DNA from: Serratia sp. PL17
GTDB lineage: Bacteria; Pseudomonadota; Gammaproteobacteria; Enterobacterales; Enterobacteriaceae
DNA: 64,000 bases
Assembly: GCF_017832355.1 (NCBI RefSeq)
Contig: NZ_JAFIBY010000001.1
Coordinates: forward strand, 434,001-498,000
Direction of reading: 5' to 3'
Position numbers and translations under genes: made by a program. Shown here one piece after another: positions 20,911-28,093 of this stretch; the stretch's first letter is position 1, and every line of letters begins with the position of its first letter. The notes under the pieces are model-generated. The model ran no database searches, was not told the DNA's origin, and saw only the letters and a list, made by a program, of their open reading frames with translations.

Positions 20911-21341
20911 AACGTTATACCCCGGACTGCTCAATGCATATGTCACATGAAATCGCCTATATGCGTGAAACCCCAGAGGGTGGATATGTGGAATACCAAG
21001 ACCACCTCGCCGTAAAAACTCAGCGGGATAATTTGGCTACACGGGTTACCAAGTTGGAATTGGTGCTCCAAGGGCTGCCACAGGAAGCTCTTGATGGCGG
21101 CTGGACGGCGAAGGGAATCTGTTGTGAATATGCCTCAAAACTTGAGACGCAAGTAAAGGAGCTGGATGTCAGTGAAACGAAACTAATTCTGGAGCGGGAT
21201 GAGGCTGAAATAGCACTAGCGGATATGTATGAAGCCGCAACCGGCCACCGCCCAGAGTGGAGTAACTTCTTTGGTTTTACTGAGGCCATAGATGAAGTGG
21301 CGGAAATCGCTGCTGGCTGGGGTCGTGGGGAGGATGAATAG
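20907..21341 (+). CDS. Coiled-coil early phage protein (Ead/Ea22-like)
   Basis: 144 residues. The middle (LATRVTKLELVLQGLPQEALDGGWTAKGICCEYASKLETQVKELDV) is a long coiled coil interrupted by a short link, a layout common to Ea22-like proteins of temperate phages. The function is unknown. ATGA overlap with the upstream gene indicates coupling. Confidence 0.6.
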   Translation: MKRYTPDCSMHMSHEIAYMRETPEGGYVEYQDHLAVKTQRDNLATRVTKLELVLQGLPQEALDGGWTAKGICCEYASKLETQVKELDVSETKLILERDEAEIALADMYEAATGHRPEWSNFFGFTEAIDEVAEIAAGWGRGEDE

Positions 21342-21566
21342 ATGACTAATTTCCTGTCTGTCACCGGGTGCCAGCATCTGGATGAAGGTGCAAAGCGCGT
21401 TTACCACCTCACCAACAAGACCTCAGTGATCGAGTATCCGCGTTTGCCTGCGCGTTCACGCTTTCAGTTCTACGACCCACGCGGCAACAAGGTTCACACC
21501 AACGCCGAACGCGTCGCGATGAAACAGGCCGTTGAGCGCCATAAAAAGCTCTGGAGGTTCGAATGA
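21342..21566 (+). CDS. Small basic phage protein, unknown
   Basis: 74 residues, starting right at the stop of the preceding gene. It is rich in Arg and Lys, with an aromatic C-terminus (AVERHKKLWRFE). No family recognised. It is overlapped 4 bp by the next gene (ATGA). Confidence 0.55.
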   Translation: MTNFLSVTGCQHLDEGAKRVYHLTNKTSVIEYPRLPARSRFQFYDPRGNKVHTNAERVAMKQAVERHKKLWRFE

Positions 21567-21907
21567 TTAACGACAACAGCATTGAAATCATTGGTCGCTT
21601 CACCAGTGGCACTTACGTTGCCCGCTACAAAGGTAAGCAGGCCTCAAATACTGCCAGCGCCAAATGGGCTGTCGAGTTGCTGGCACGTAAGCTTTTCGGC
21701 CCTCTGCAGCGGGTAACAGTAACCCGCATTAGCGAAGGCCGGGACGACCAGGACGGGACATTTCGGGTCACGGTGGATGAAACCCAAAAATGCAGCCGCT
21801 GTGGGTGTACCTGGCGCAATGCCTGCGCCGGTGGTTGCCACTGGGTCAGCGCGGAGTTATGCAGCGCGTGTGTCGATGAGTCCAATTCTCAGGATGGTGC
21901 TTTATGA
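21563..21907 (+). CDS. Cysteine-rich early phage protein, putative zinc binding
   Basis: 114 residues. The C-terminal half has Cys and His spaced as C-x2-C-x-C (KCSRCGCTW), then CAGGCHW and LCSAC, suggesting one or two zinc sites. The N-terminal half is a short alpha/beta unit. It overlaps neighbours by 4 bp at each end. Function unknown. Confidence 0.58.
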   Translation: MINDNSIEIIGRFTSGTYVARYKGKQASNTASAKWAVELLARKLFGPLQRVTVTRISEGRDDQDGTFRVTVDETQKCSRCGCTWRNACAGGCHWVSAELCSACVDESNSQDGAL

Positions 21908-22197
21908 ATATCAATCAACGAATCATCGAACTGAAAGAACAATTACCGGCAGCTCTGGAAACGTGGAAGCAATCAAATGGTGGAAAAACTACTGTTGGTT
22001 TTCTTCATGCGGCAAATCCCGAAGTCGTGGCGGCTATCTTGGATGAATTAGAGAGCTGCGGTACCAGTGAAGAAACGCGAATTCCATCAGCCTGGGAAAA
22101 TCGCCTCAGTGGGCGTTTTATTTCCTGTGAAGAATATGAGCGTAGCTATGCCGGTACACTCAACGTTGAGCAGGTTTACTTCCCCCTTTATCGATAA
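21904..22197 (+). CDS. Early phage protein of the Ead type, unknown function
   Basis: 97 residues; the N-terminus (INQRIIELKEQLPAALETWKQ ... GFLHAANPEVVAAILDELE) resembles short conserved Ead-like proteins seen in many enterobacterial temperate phages. It is the last gene of the coupled early run; a 71-bp gap with a hairpin follows. Confidence 0.58.
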   Translation: MNINQRIIELKEQLPAALETWKQSNGGKTTVGFLHAANPEVVAAILDELESCGTSEETRIPSAWENRLSGRFISCEEYERSYAGTLNVEQVYFPLYR

Positions 22198-22213
22198 TTT
22201 CGCAGTCATTACA

Positions 22214-22237
22214 GCAGGTACTTTGCGGAGTGCCTGC
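22214..22237 (+). other. Hairpin before gemA
   Basis: A 9-bp stem (GCAGGTACT / AGTGCCTGC, one G-U pair) with a 6-nt loop lies in the 71-bp gap between the last small early gene and gemA. No T-run follows. It may be a pause site, a processing site, or part of a regulatory site for the gemA-mor transcript. Confidence 0.45.
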
Positions 22238-22268
22238 GATAATGTCATTAAAATATCGGAGTGAAACT

Positions 22269-22694
22269 ATGGCTTTAACACCATCACAGCGCGGCCTGAT
22301 CAGTGCGATTAAAGCCGGTCAGGCTTTTCTTGGTTGGGACGATACAACTTATCGTCAGGCACTGGCTCGGCTTTGTAATGGTAAAACCTCATCAACAAAA
22401 TGCAGTCTTGAAGAATTGCAGATCGTAAGAGAATATATGCATGAACAAGGCTTCCCTCGGCAGGTCGCTAAACATGGGCGTAGGCCGCGAGTTGCCAGCT
22501 CACGCAAGGCTTCATTGTCAAAAATTGAAGCTATGCTTGCAGATGCGAAACGACCGTGGAATTATGCCGAGGAAATGTGCGATCATATGTTCCAGGTTAA
22601 ACGCATCGAATGGTTAACTACTGATCAATTAAGTAAACTCATGCAAGCACTTATTATCGACGCTAAAAGGCGTGCGAAACGAGAAGGAAAATAG
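22269..22694 (+). CDS. gemA: GemA-like regulatory protein (Mu gp16 type)
   Basis: 141 residues, matching the GemA/DUF1018 family: ALTPSQRGLISAIKAGQAFLGWDDTTYRQALARL at the N-terminus and a C-terminal helix bundle (WNYAEEMCDHMFQVKRIEWLTTDQLSKLMQAL). In Mu, GemA affects host gene expression and DNA supercoiling. I use the ATG at 22269, after GGAGTGAAACT, rather than the upstream in-frame start. It is followed 2 bp later by mor, as in Mu. Confidence 0.88.
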   Translation: MALTPSQRGLISAIKAGQAFLGWDDTTYRQALARLCNGKTSSTKCSLEELQIVREYMHEQGFPRQVAKHGRRPRVASSRKASLSKIEAMLADAKRPWNYAEEMCDHMFQVKRIEWLTTDQLSKLMQALIIDAKRRAKREGK

Positions 22695-22696
22695 CT

Positions 22697-23131
22697 ATGG
22701 AACTTGAGCAGGTAAAGAAATTGCTGCCGGAGTCAGTCTTACAGATCGCTGAATTGATCGGCTACCCCGCAACCCAACGCCTGCTTGAGCTCTTTGGTGG
22801 TACAACTTTCCCCGTTGGTAAAGGGCTGCGTGCTTTAGGTGCTACACGAGCTTCTATGCTACGCGAAGCTATCGGCACTGATAATGCAAGACTTTTGGTT
22901 AAGCACTTTGGCGGTGAGGTTCTTTACCTGCCCCGGTGTGATCGGGCTCTACGTGAGTTGCGTAACCGCTCATTCCTGCACGAATTTACCGAACTCCGCG
23001 ATAGCGGAGTTTCGTCGTTAATGGTTATGACTAGGCTCTGCCCAAAGTATGGATTTAGTGATCGTTTTGCTTGGGGGTTATTGGCTGAAAACAAAGCAAA
23101 CACATTATCACAACAAGACTCTTTATTTTAA
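22697..23131 (+). CDS. mor: Mor/C-family transcription activator
   Basis: 144 residues. The dimerisation part (VLQIAELIGYPATQRLLELFGGTTFPVGKG) and the C-terminal helix-turn-helix region (LHEFTELRDSGVSSLMVMTRLCPKYGFSDRFAWGLL) are diagnostic of the Mor/C family. In Mu, Mor turns on the middle promoter that makes C, and C turns on the late promoters. I see only one member of this family in the whole prophage, so it may do both jobs. It probably acts at the three shared motifs before the late blocks (inference). Confidence 0.92.
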   Translation: MELEQVKKLLPESVLQIAELIGYPATQRLLELFGGTTFPVGKGLRALGATRASMLREAIGTDNARLLVKHFGGEVLYLPRCDRALRELRNRSFLHEFTELRDSGVSSLMVMTRLCPKYGFSDRFAWGLLAENKANTLSQQDSLF

Positions 23132-23142
23132 GGATGGATATC

Positions 23143-23670
23143 ATGAAATTAAAATCAATTGCTCTCGGGATGTTTTTATTTGTAGCGTCATCTTCTGCTA
23201 TGGCGGTTGATGGTTATAAGGGGGTGAAATTTGGCTCGAGCCTTAATGAGCTAAACGCCGGAAAATTATGCACATGGAATAAATACCAAAAGAACAAAAC
23301 AGACGGAATGGATTATTATTCATGTGAGAACTTCAAGTTTTCAGGTAAGAATACATTAGCAATGGCATTTTTTATTGATAAGAAGTTTGAAAGAATTGCC
23401 ATATCTGTTGATAGCAATCAAATGGCTCTTATTGAAGGTTTAAAGAAAAAGTATGGTGAGCCTTCATCTACCTTCACTGCTGACGAGTTTGAAAAAGCCC
23501 AAAAATTTGGTGGTTCTATTAGTGTTAAGTTTGATTCTGATACAGTAATTGTTAATGTGACCAGAGATGCACAGACCATGCAGGACACAACTTACTTAAT
23601 CTATACATCGAATGATTACGATGGTATGTATAAAAAACTAAATGAAAAAAATATGGAAAGTGACATTTAG
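23143..23670 (+). CDS. Secreted cargo protein (moron) of unknown function
   Basis: 175 residues from the ATG at 23143, after AAGGATGG; a start three codons earlier is also possible. A clear signal peptide (MKLKSIALGMFLFVASSSAMA) is followed by a ~155-residue periplasmic domain (VDGYKGVKFGSSLNEL...). Two cysteines (CTWNKYQ, YYSCENF) could form a disulfide. The gene is visibly richer in A+T than its neighbours and sits alone between the activator and the lysis block, the usual place for recently acquired lysogenic-conversion genes. The GVKFGSS...L opening resembles small secreted proteins of unknown role in enterobacteria. Confidence 0.75.
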   Translation: MKLKSIALGMFLFVASSSAMAVDGYKGVKFGSSLNELNAGKLCTWNKYQKNKTDGMDYYSCENFKFSGKNTLAMAFFIDKKFERIAISVDSNQMALIEGLKKKYGEPSSTFTADEFEKAQKFGGSISVKFDSDTVIVNVTRDAQTMQDTTYLIYTSNDYDGMYKKLNEKNMESDI

Positions 23671-23674
23671 GTTT

Positions 23675-23720
23675 CCACTGAACCCTTTCAACTGAATTCA
23701 TAATCCCCCACTCGTAATAC
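23675..23720 (+). promoter_or_regulatory. Predicted late promoter 1 (lysis block)
   Basis: The shared motif CCACTGAACCCTTTCAACTGAA (23675 onward) contains the dyad TGAA-N4-TTCA at 23679-23690. A -10-like TAATAC lies at 23715-23720, 24 bp past the dyad, with no -35 consensus, as expected of an activator-dependent promoter. The same motif recurs at 31643 and 43441. The predicted start is near 23726-23728, inside the hairpin before the endolysin gene. Confidence 0.72.
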
Positions 23721-23722
23721 TG

Positions 23723-23755
23723 GCACCATCTAAATCAATTGGATGGTGCTTTTTT
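23723..23755 (+). terminator. Hairpin plus T-run over the endolysin ribosome-binding site
   Basis: GCACCATC (23723-23730) pairs perfectly with GATGGTGC (23742-23749), followed by six Ts and immediately the ATG of the endolysin gene. It has the form of an intrinsic terminator for read-through from mor and the cargo gene. The right arm also contains the GGATGG ribosome-binding site of the endolysin, so the stem could block translation as well. Confidence 0.8.
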
Positions 23756-24394
23756 ATGTTCACTCCCGACTCTTTTTGCCGTGCTGTCAGCATCACCCCG
23801 GCACTATCACAACGGTGGTTTGATCTGCTTGTTTCCACGATGGCGGAATTCGGTATTGATACCCCACAGCGGCAAGCGGCGTTTCTCTCGCAAATCCGCG
23901 TTGAGTCTGCAGGACTCAAGCGTACCGTCGAAAACCTCAATTATTCCGTGCCAGGCCTGTTGAACACGTTCCCGCGCAAACGCATCAGCCGTGTCGATGC
24001 TGAACGTCTGGGGCGTAAAGCCAGTGAGGTTATCGTTCCAACCGCACGCCAGGTGGATATTGCCAATCTGGTCTACGGCGGTCGCTATGGCAATGTGCAT
24101 GCGGGGGATGGCTGGCGCTACCGGGGCCGAGGCCTCAAGCAGATCACCTTTTACGATAACTACCTGCGCTGTGGTCATGCCCTGGAGCTGGACTTGATTG
24201 CGCACCCCGAGTTGCTGGAGCTGGATGTTCATGCGGCTAGCTCTGCCGGCTGGTTCTGGTTTGACAATGGCTGTAATGCCTATGCTGACCGCGCCGACAT
24301 TGCCGGACTCACCCGTGTAATCAATGGTGGCGATAACGCCCTGGCGGAGCGCCATAACTACTTTACCCAGGCGAAGGGTATCCTATGCCGCTGA
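23756..24394 (+). CDS. Endolysin, glycoside hydrolase 19 (chitinase-like lysozyme)
   Basis: 212 residues, cleaving cell-wall glycan at lysis. The GH19 fold is shown by FLSQIRVESAGLKRTVENLNYS, with E50 as the likely catalytic acid, and YRGRGLKQITFYDNYLRCG. There is no signal peptide, so a holin is needed to release it. It begins right after a hairpin that carries its ribosome-binding site and overlaps the next gene by 10 bp. Confidence 0.92.
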   Translation: MFTPDSFCRAVSITPALSQRWFDLLVSTMAEFGIDTPQRQAAFLSQIRVESAGLKRTVENLNYSVPGLLNTFPRKRISRVDAERLGRKASEVIVPTARQVDIANLVYGGRYGNVHAGDGWRYRGRGLKQITFYDNYLRCGHALELDLIAHPELLELDVHAASSAGWFWFDNGCNAYADRADIAGLTRVINGGDNALAERHNYFTQAKGILCR

Positions 24395-24651
24395 GAACTC
24401 TCTTCCTGAATCGCCTCGCTGAGCTCGTGACCAATCCAGCCACAGGCCGTCTGTCTACATCTGATACGACCCTGGTCGGCGCTTTCCTGGTGGCTTCCAT
24501 CGTGCTGATTTGGGTGACGGCCGCTGGCCATCTTGAAGAATGGTTGTATGTCGCGTATCTGGGCGCATTCGTATTCCAGTCCCAGGCATCCAAGCACGTG
24601 GCCATCAAGCGCGATAAAGCCAACGCCGGAGGGACTCCCGATGCCAACTGA
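24385..24651 (+). CDS. Holin-like membrane protein (DUF2644-type)
   Basis: 88 residues with two hydrophobic segments (TLVGAFLVASIVLIWVTAAG and WLYVAYLGAFVFQSQ), fitting a small inner-membrane protein. The opening with NPATGRLSTSDTT resembles DUF2644 proteins in the lysis region of Mu-like prophages. Position between endolysin and spanins suggests a holin role, not proven. Confidence 0.7.
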   Translation: MPLRTLFLNRLAELVTNPATGRLSTSDTTLVGAFLVASIVLIWVTAAGHLEEWLYVAYLGAFVFQSQASKHVAIKRDKANAGGTPDAN

Positions 24652-25240
24652 GTTCTTCATTCTCCCTTACATCTGGCAGCACGTTAAAACCTACTGGCTT
24701 GCCTACCTGTTTGCTCTGGGCAGCACGGCGATCGCTTACAAGGTAGGTGCAGGAACCCGCGCTAATGAGCTGCAGGCATCGCAGACCACCATCAGCCAAC
24801 TGCAGGCGCAGCGAGCCAACACCGCCGAACAGCAGGCAATGGCATTGGCAGACGCCGTGGCCAAATACCAGCAGGCAGAGCTGAAAACCCAATTACTCGC
24901 CAGGCAGTTGCAACAGCGTGAACAACAGTTGCTGCAGACCTCAACCAAGCTGAAAAAGGCAATTAAAGATGCGATTAAAAATGATGTGGGCTTTACCGGT
25001 ATTGGCCCTCGCGGGCTGTGTCTCTACACCTCCGCCCTCGGCTATTCCGATTGTGACGAACGTCTGTCCGATGCCGCCCCCGGAGCTACTGGCCATTCCA
25101 CCGAAACCGCCAGCGCCGGTGGCGGACTCTCTGCCGGCGGCATCATCAATCACGCCACCGACTACGGCGAATGGTGCCAAACGCTAGAGGCCAGGCTGCA
25201 AGGGCTCAACGCCTGGTACAAACGGGAGGGGCATCAGTGA
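24641..25240 (+). CDS. Rz-like inner-membrane spanin
   Basis: 199 residues with one N-terminal membrane segment (YWLAYLFALGSTAIAYKVG) and a long periplasmic coiled coil rich in Gln (about residues 40-110: TTISQLQAQRANTAEQQ...). This is the i-spanin layout: with Rz1 it fuses inner and outer membrane in the last step of lysis. I start at the ATG at 24641 after CGGAGGG. The gene for Rz1 lies wholly inside it in another frame. Confidence 0.82.
   Translation: MPTEFFILPYIWQHVKTYWLAYLFALGSTAIAYKVGAGTRANELQASQTTISQLQAQRANTAEQQAMALADAVAKYQQAELKTQLLARQLQQREQQLLQTSTKLKKAIKDAIKNDVGFTGIGPRGLCLYTSALGYSDCDERLSDAAPGATGHSTETASAGGGLSAGGIINHATDYGEWCQTLEARLQGLNAWYKREGHQ
24969..25187 (+). CDS. Rz1-like outer-membrane lipoprotein spanin (nested in Rz)
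   Basis: 72 residues in the +1 frame, fully inside the Rz gene. It has a lipoprotein signal with lipobox LAGC at residues 14-17 and a mature part very rich in proline (STPPPSAIP, PPPELLAIPPKPPAP), the signature of Rz1. A later ATG at 24981 or 24984 would give a shorter signal peptide. After lipidation it would be sorted to the outer membrane and pair with Rz. Confidence 0.85.
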   Translation: MRLKMMWALPVLALAGCVSTPPPSAIPIVTNVCPMPPPELLAIPPKPPAPVADSLPAASSITPPTTANGAKR

Positions 25241-25494
25241 ACACTGAGGACATCGTTAACACCGTGTTGGGACTGGCAACGACCGGTCTCATTGGATTTG
25301 TTCGTTCATTGTTTAACGAGATCAAAGAGCTCCGCCGCTCTATCGAGTCCATTCGAGCCGATTATCAGCGTCGTGATGATGCCATGCGCTCGGAGAACTC
25401 ATTTTTTGAATTACTGAAAGACGTTAAACGCACAGTAGAGCATATCGACCAAAAATTAGACCGCAAAGCGGATAAAGGAAACCATCATGGTTAA
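25237..25494 (+). CDS. Small membrane-anchored coiled-coil phage protein
   Basis: 85 residues from a GTG that overlaps the Rz stop (GTGA). A hydrophobic stretch (VNTVLGLATTGLIGFVRSLF) is followed by a charged coiled coil (EIKELRRSIESIRADYQRRDDAMRSENSFFELLKDVKRTVEHIDQKLD). It resembles the small DUF2730-type proteins that precede terminase genes in Mu-like phages, but I am not sure. Confidence 0.62.
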   Translation: MNTEDIVNTVLGLATTGLIGFVRSLFNEIKELRRSIESIRADYQRRDDAMRSENSFFELLKDVKRTVEHIDQKLDRKADKGNHHG

Positions 25495-25711
25495 ACGCAC
25501 GACGCGTCATCGTCGGGGGCCGGCAACTACAACAGAGCTGGCGCTGCTGTCCGAAATCAATCAACGCCTTGAACGGATTGAGAACAACATCGACGAAGTG
25601 AAATCCGTTGCGACACGCCAGGGCGCGATTGCCGGTGGTGTCGCCGGGACGATTGGCGGTGGTGTTGTCACTACCGGCATCCTCTTTATTAAAGCGCGAT
25701 TGGGGCTGTAA
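25487..25711 (+). CDS. Small glycine-rich single-span membrane protein
   Basis: 74 residues: a basic N-terminus (VKRTTRHRRGP), a short coiled coil (LSEINQRLERIENNIDEVK) and a C-terminal glycine-rich membrane segment (GAIAGGVAGTIGGGVVTTGILF). It overlaps its neighbour by 8 bp. Function unknown; it may help lysis or membrane handling. Confidence 0.6.
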   Translation: MVKRTTRHRRGPATTTELALLSEINQRLERIENNIDEVKSVATRQGAIAGGVAGTIGGGVVTTGILFIKARLGL

Positions 25712-25713
25712 GT

Positions 25714-26214
25714 ATGGCGTACTCGCCGGAAATAAGGGACAAGCTGCGCAGGGCTTACATCTTCGGCCAGATGTCGCTGGAGATTGCCGCGTCGCAGATC
25801 GGCGTGTCTTTCGTCTCCGCCCGCCGTTGGAAGAAAGAGGCGCAGGATAAAGGCGATGATTGGGATGCACTACGCTCAGCGCATGTGCTTGCCGGCGGTA
25901 CCGTGGAAGAAACCGGCCGCGCCATTTTAACCAGCATGCTCGTCCAGTATCAGACCACGATGGAGCTGCTGACCAATGACAGCGAGCTGAAAGCCCCTCA
26001 GCGTGTCGAGCTGCTGGCCAGCCTGGGCGATTCGTTCAACAAGGCCATTTCGGCCAGTAAGAAAATCCTGCCGGAAACGAACCAGTTGGCGATTGCCCTG
26101 GATGTGATCAACAAGCTCAGCGCCTTCATTGCCGAAAAGCACCCTCAGCATCTTGCAGCGTTCGTGGAAGTGTTAGAGCCCTTTGGTGAAGAGGTTGAGA
26201 AACTGTATGGCTGA
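25714..26214 (+). CDS. Terminase small subunit (Mu gp27-like, DUF1804)
   Basis: 166 residues. An N-terminal helix-turn-helix (RRAYIFGQMSLEIAASQIGVSFVSARRWKKEA) followed by a helical oligomerisation part fits DUF1804, the small terminase of Mu-like phages. It should recognise the pac site near the left end and guide headful packaging from host-integrated DNA. It lies two genes upstream of the large terminase gene. Confidence 0.83.
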   Translation: MAYSPEIRDKLRRAYIFGQMSLEIAASQIGVSFVSARRWKKEAQDKGDDWDALRSAHVLAGGTVEETGRAILTSMLVQYQTTMELLTNDSELKAPQRVELLASLGDSFNKAISASKKILPETNQLAIALDVINKLSAFIAEKHPQHLAAFVEVLEPFGEEVEKLYG

Positions 26215-26422
26215 CAAACTCATTAAAGTCTCGGATGGCCAATACGTGATGGCCAGCCAGGTCATCCGCGTAGAACGCCGTGAGCTCAGTGATAATTGCA
26301 CGGTCGTAACAAGCGACGGCGAGCGGCTTTCTCTAATGCCAGGGTATGGCGAACGCATCTACCAGGCGCAAGAGCGTTTTATCAATGCCGTTAACGAGGC
26401 ATTGGCCGGCAATGAAGATTAA
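26207..26422 (+). CDS. Small phage protein between terminase subunits, unknown
   Basis: 71 residues from the ATG that overlaps the small-terminase stop by 8 bp. A beta-rich N-terminal part (LIKVSDGQYVMASQVIRVERREL) is followed by a helix (QAQERFINAVNEALAG). No family recognised; its place suggests a packaging accessory. Confidence 0.62.
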   Translation: MADKLIKVSDGQYVMASQVIRVERRELSDNCTVVTSDGERLSLMPGYGERIYQAQERFINAVNEALAGNED

Positions 26423-26446
26423 TGCCTCTTTAACAGGCTTTTAAAT

Positions 26447-28093
26447 ATGGCTAAAAAATTCTCTGCGCGTGACTTCAAGCTAGAGCTCGCCGAACTTGCC
26501 GCCAGCCTGCGCCGTACTATTGAGGCGGAGGATGTCGGCTTTGATCCTTCGGCGACCGCCATCGCCCAACGTCGAGATCATGTTAATGACCCGATTGGTG
26601 GGTATGCGTATTTCGTTGAAAACTATTTCCCGCATTACGTCCGCCACCAGGACAAAAGCGAACTGCATAAATACCTATTTAAGCGTCTGCCCGAGATTGT
26701 GGCCAGCGACAAAGGCGAGAACGACGCCATCGCGGCCCCACGCGGCGAAGCCAAATCGACCCTGGTCAGTCAGCTGTTCGTGCTGTGGTGCATCATTCGC
26801 GCCATCAAACATTACCCGGTCATCGTAATGGACTCTATCGATCAGGCGTATCCGATGCTGGAAGCCATCAAGGCCGAGCTGGAGTTTAACCCCCGTTTAT
26901 TGATGGACTTCCCAGAGGTGTGCGGTCAGGGCCGCGTGTGGCAGATGGGGACTATCCTCACCCGCAACGATATCAAAGTGCAGGTGGCTGGCTCTGGCAA
27001 AAAACTGCGTGGCTTGCGGCATGGGCCATACCGTCCCGATCTGTGTGTGCTGGACGATATTGAGAACGATGAGCAGGTACGTAATCCGGATCAGCGCGAC
27101 AAGGTTGAGAACTGGCTCAAAAAGACTGTGCTGCCGTTAGGCGGTGCCGGCGCGAAGTTCGATGTGGTCTACATCGGCACCATCTTGCACTATGACTCGG
27201 TGTTATCGCGCACGCTGCGCAATCCGCTATGGCGGTCTGCCCGTTTCAAGGCGTTGATCGCCTGGCCCCACAATATGGAGCTCTGGGACAAGTGGGAAGA
27301 AATCCTGCGTAATAACGATCAGGACGGTGAAGCGTTGGCCAATGCCTTCTATTTGCTGCACCAGTTGGAGATGGAAGCCGGCGCGGTAGTGTCCTGGCTG
27401 GCCCGTCCTCTGCTTACCCTAATGTTGATCCGTGCCAGGGATGGTCACAGCACCTTTGATGCTGAGTATCAAAATGACCCGGTCAGCGGCGAAGATGCAC
27501 CCTTTACCGGCTGCATCAATTTCTGGGTGAACCGTCTGAATGAATGGTTGTTTTACGGTTCCTGCGACCCATCGCTTGGTAAAGCCGGGGCCAGTCGTGA
27601 CCCCTCAGCGTTACTCGTCGGCGGCTTTAATCGGCACACCGGCATTCTGGATGTGGTTGAGGCGCGTATCCGCAAGCGTGTTCCCGATCGGATTATTTCC
27701 GACATCATCGAACTGCAGCGCGAATATGCCTGCCTGGTCTGGGCGATTGAAACCGTCCAGTTTCAGGAGTTTCTGCGCACGGAGCTGGTGAAGCGTTCGG
27801 CCATTGCTGGTGTTCCCGTTCCTGCCCGTGCCGTTCAGCCCCATACGGATAAATTGCTGCGCATCGAGTCGCTGCAGCCCCATATGGCCAACGGTCTGAT
27901 CCGCCTGCACCCAAGCCAAAATACCTTGATTGACCAACTGCGTCATTTCCCTAAAGCCGATCACGATGATGGCCCGGATGCCCTACACATGCTCTGGGCG
28001 CTTGCAGTGTCGGGTGCCGGCAATTTTAATTTTACCCGCGTTCCGCGCCGTGGCGACAGCCGTGGTAGCCGGTTCGGTTCTGGAGGTTGGTAA
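26447..28093 (+). CDS. Terminase large subunit (Mu gp28-like)
   Basis: 548 residues. The ATPase half has a Walker A-like APRGEAKST near residues 96-104 and a Walker B CVLDDIEND. The nuclease half begins around residue 368 with YGSCDPSLGKAG, the first acidic residue of an RNase H-type metal site, and ends with DHDDGPDALHMLWAL. It drives DNA into proheads and cuts it. Its stop codon overlaps the portal start. Confidence 0.92.
   Translation: MAKKFSARDFKLELAELAASLRRTIEAEDVGFDPSATAIAQRRDHVNDPIGGYAYFVENYFPHYVRHQDKSELHKYLFKRLPEIVASDKGENDAIAAPRGEAKSTLVSQLFVLWCIIRAIKHYPVIVMDSIDQAYPMLEAIKAELEFNPRLLMDFPEVCGQGRVWQMGTILTRNDIKVQVAGSGKKLRGLRHGPYRPDLCVLDDIENDEQVRNPDQRDKVENWLKKTVLPLGGAGAKFDVVYIGTILHYDSVLSRTLRNPLWRSARFKALIAWPHNMELWDKWEEILRNNDQDGEALANAFYLLHQLEMEAGAVVSWLARPLLTLMLIRARDGHSTFDAEYQNDPVSGEDAPFTGCINFWVNRLNEWLFYGSCDPSLGKAGASRDPSALLVGGFNRHTGILDVVEARIRKRVPDRIISDIIELQREYACLVWAIETVQFQEFLRTELVKRSAIAGVPVPARAVQPHTDKLLRIESLQPHMANGLIRLHPSQNTLIDQLRHFPKADHDDGPDALHMLWALAVSGAGNFNFTRVPRRGDSRGSRFGSGGW

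Noticed and set aside
25487-25711. Small membrane protein considered as the main holin
   Set aside because: Only one span and placed after the spanins; the two-span protein at 24385 is a better holin candidate, though neither is proven.
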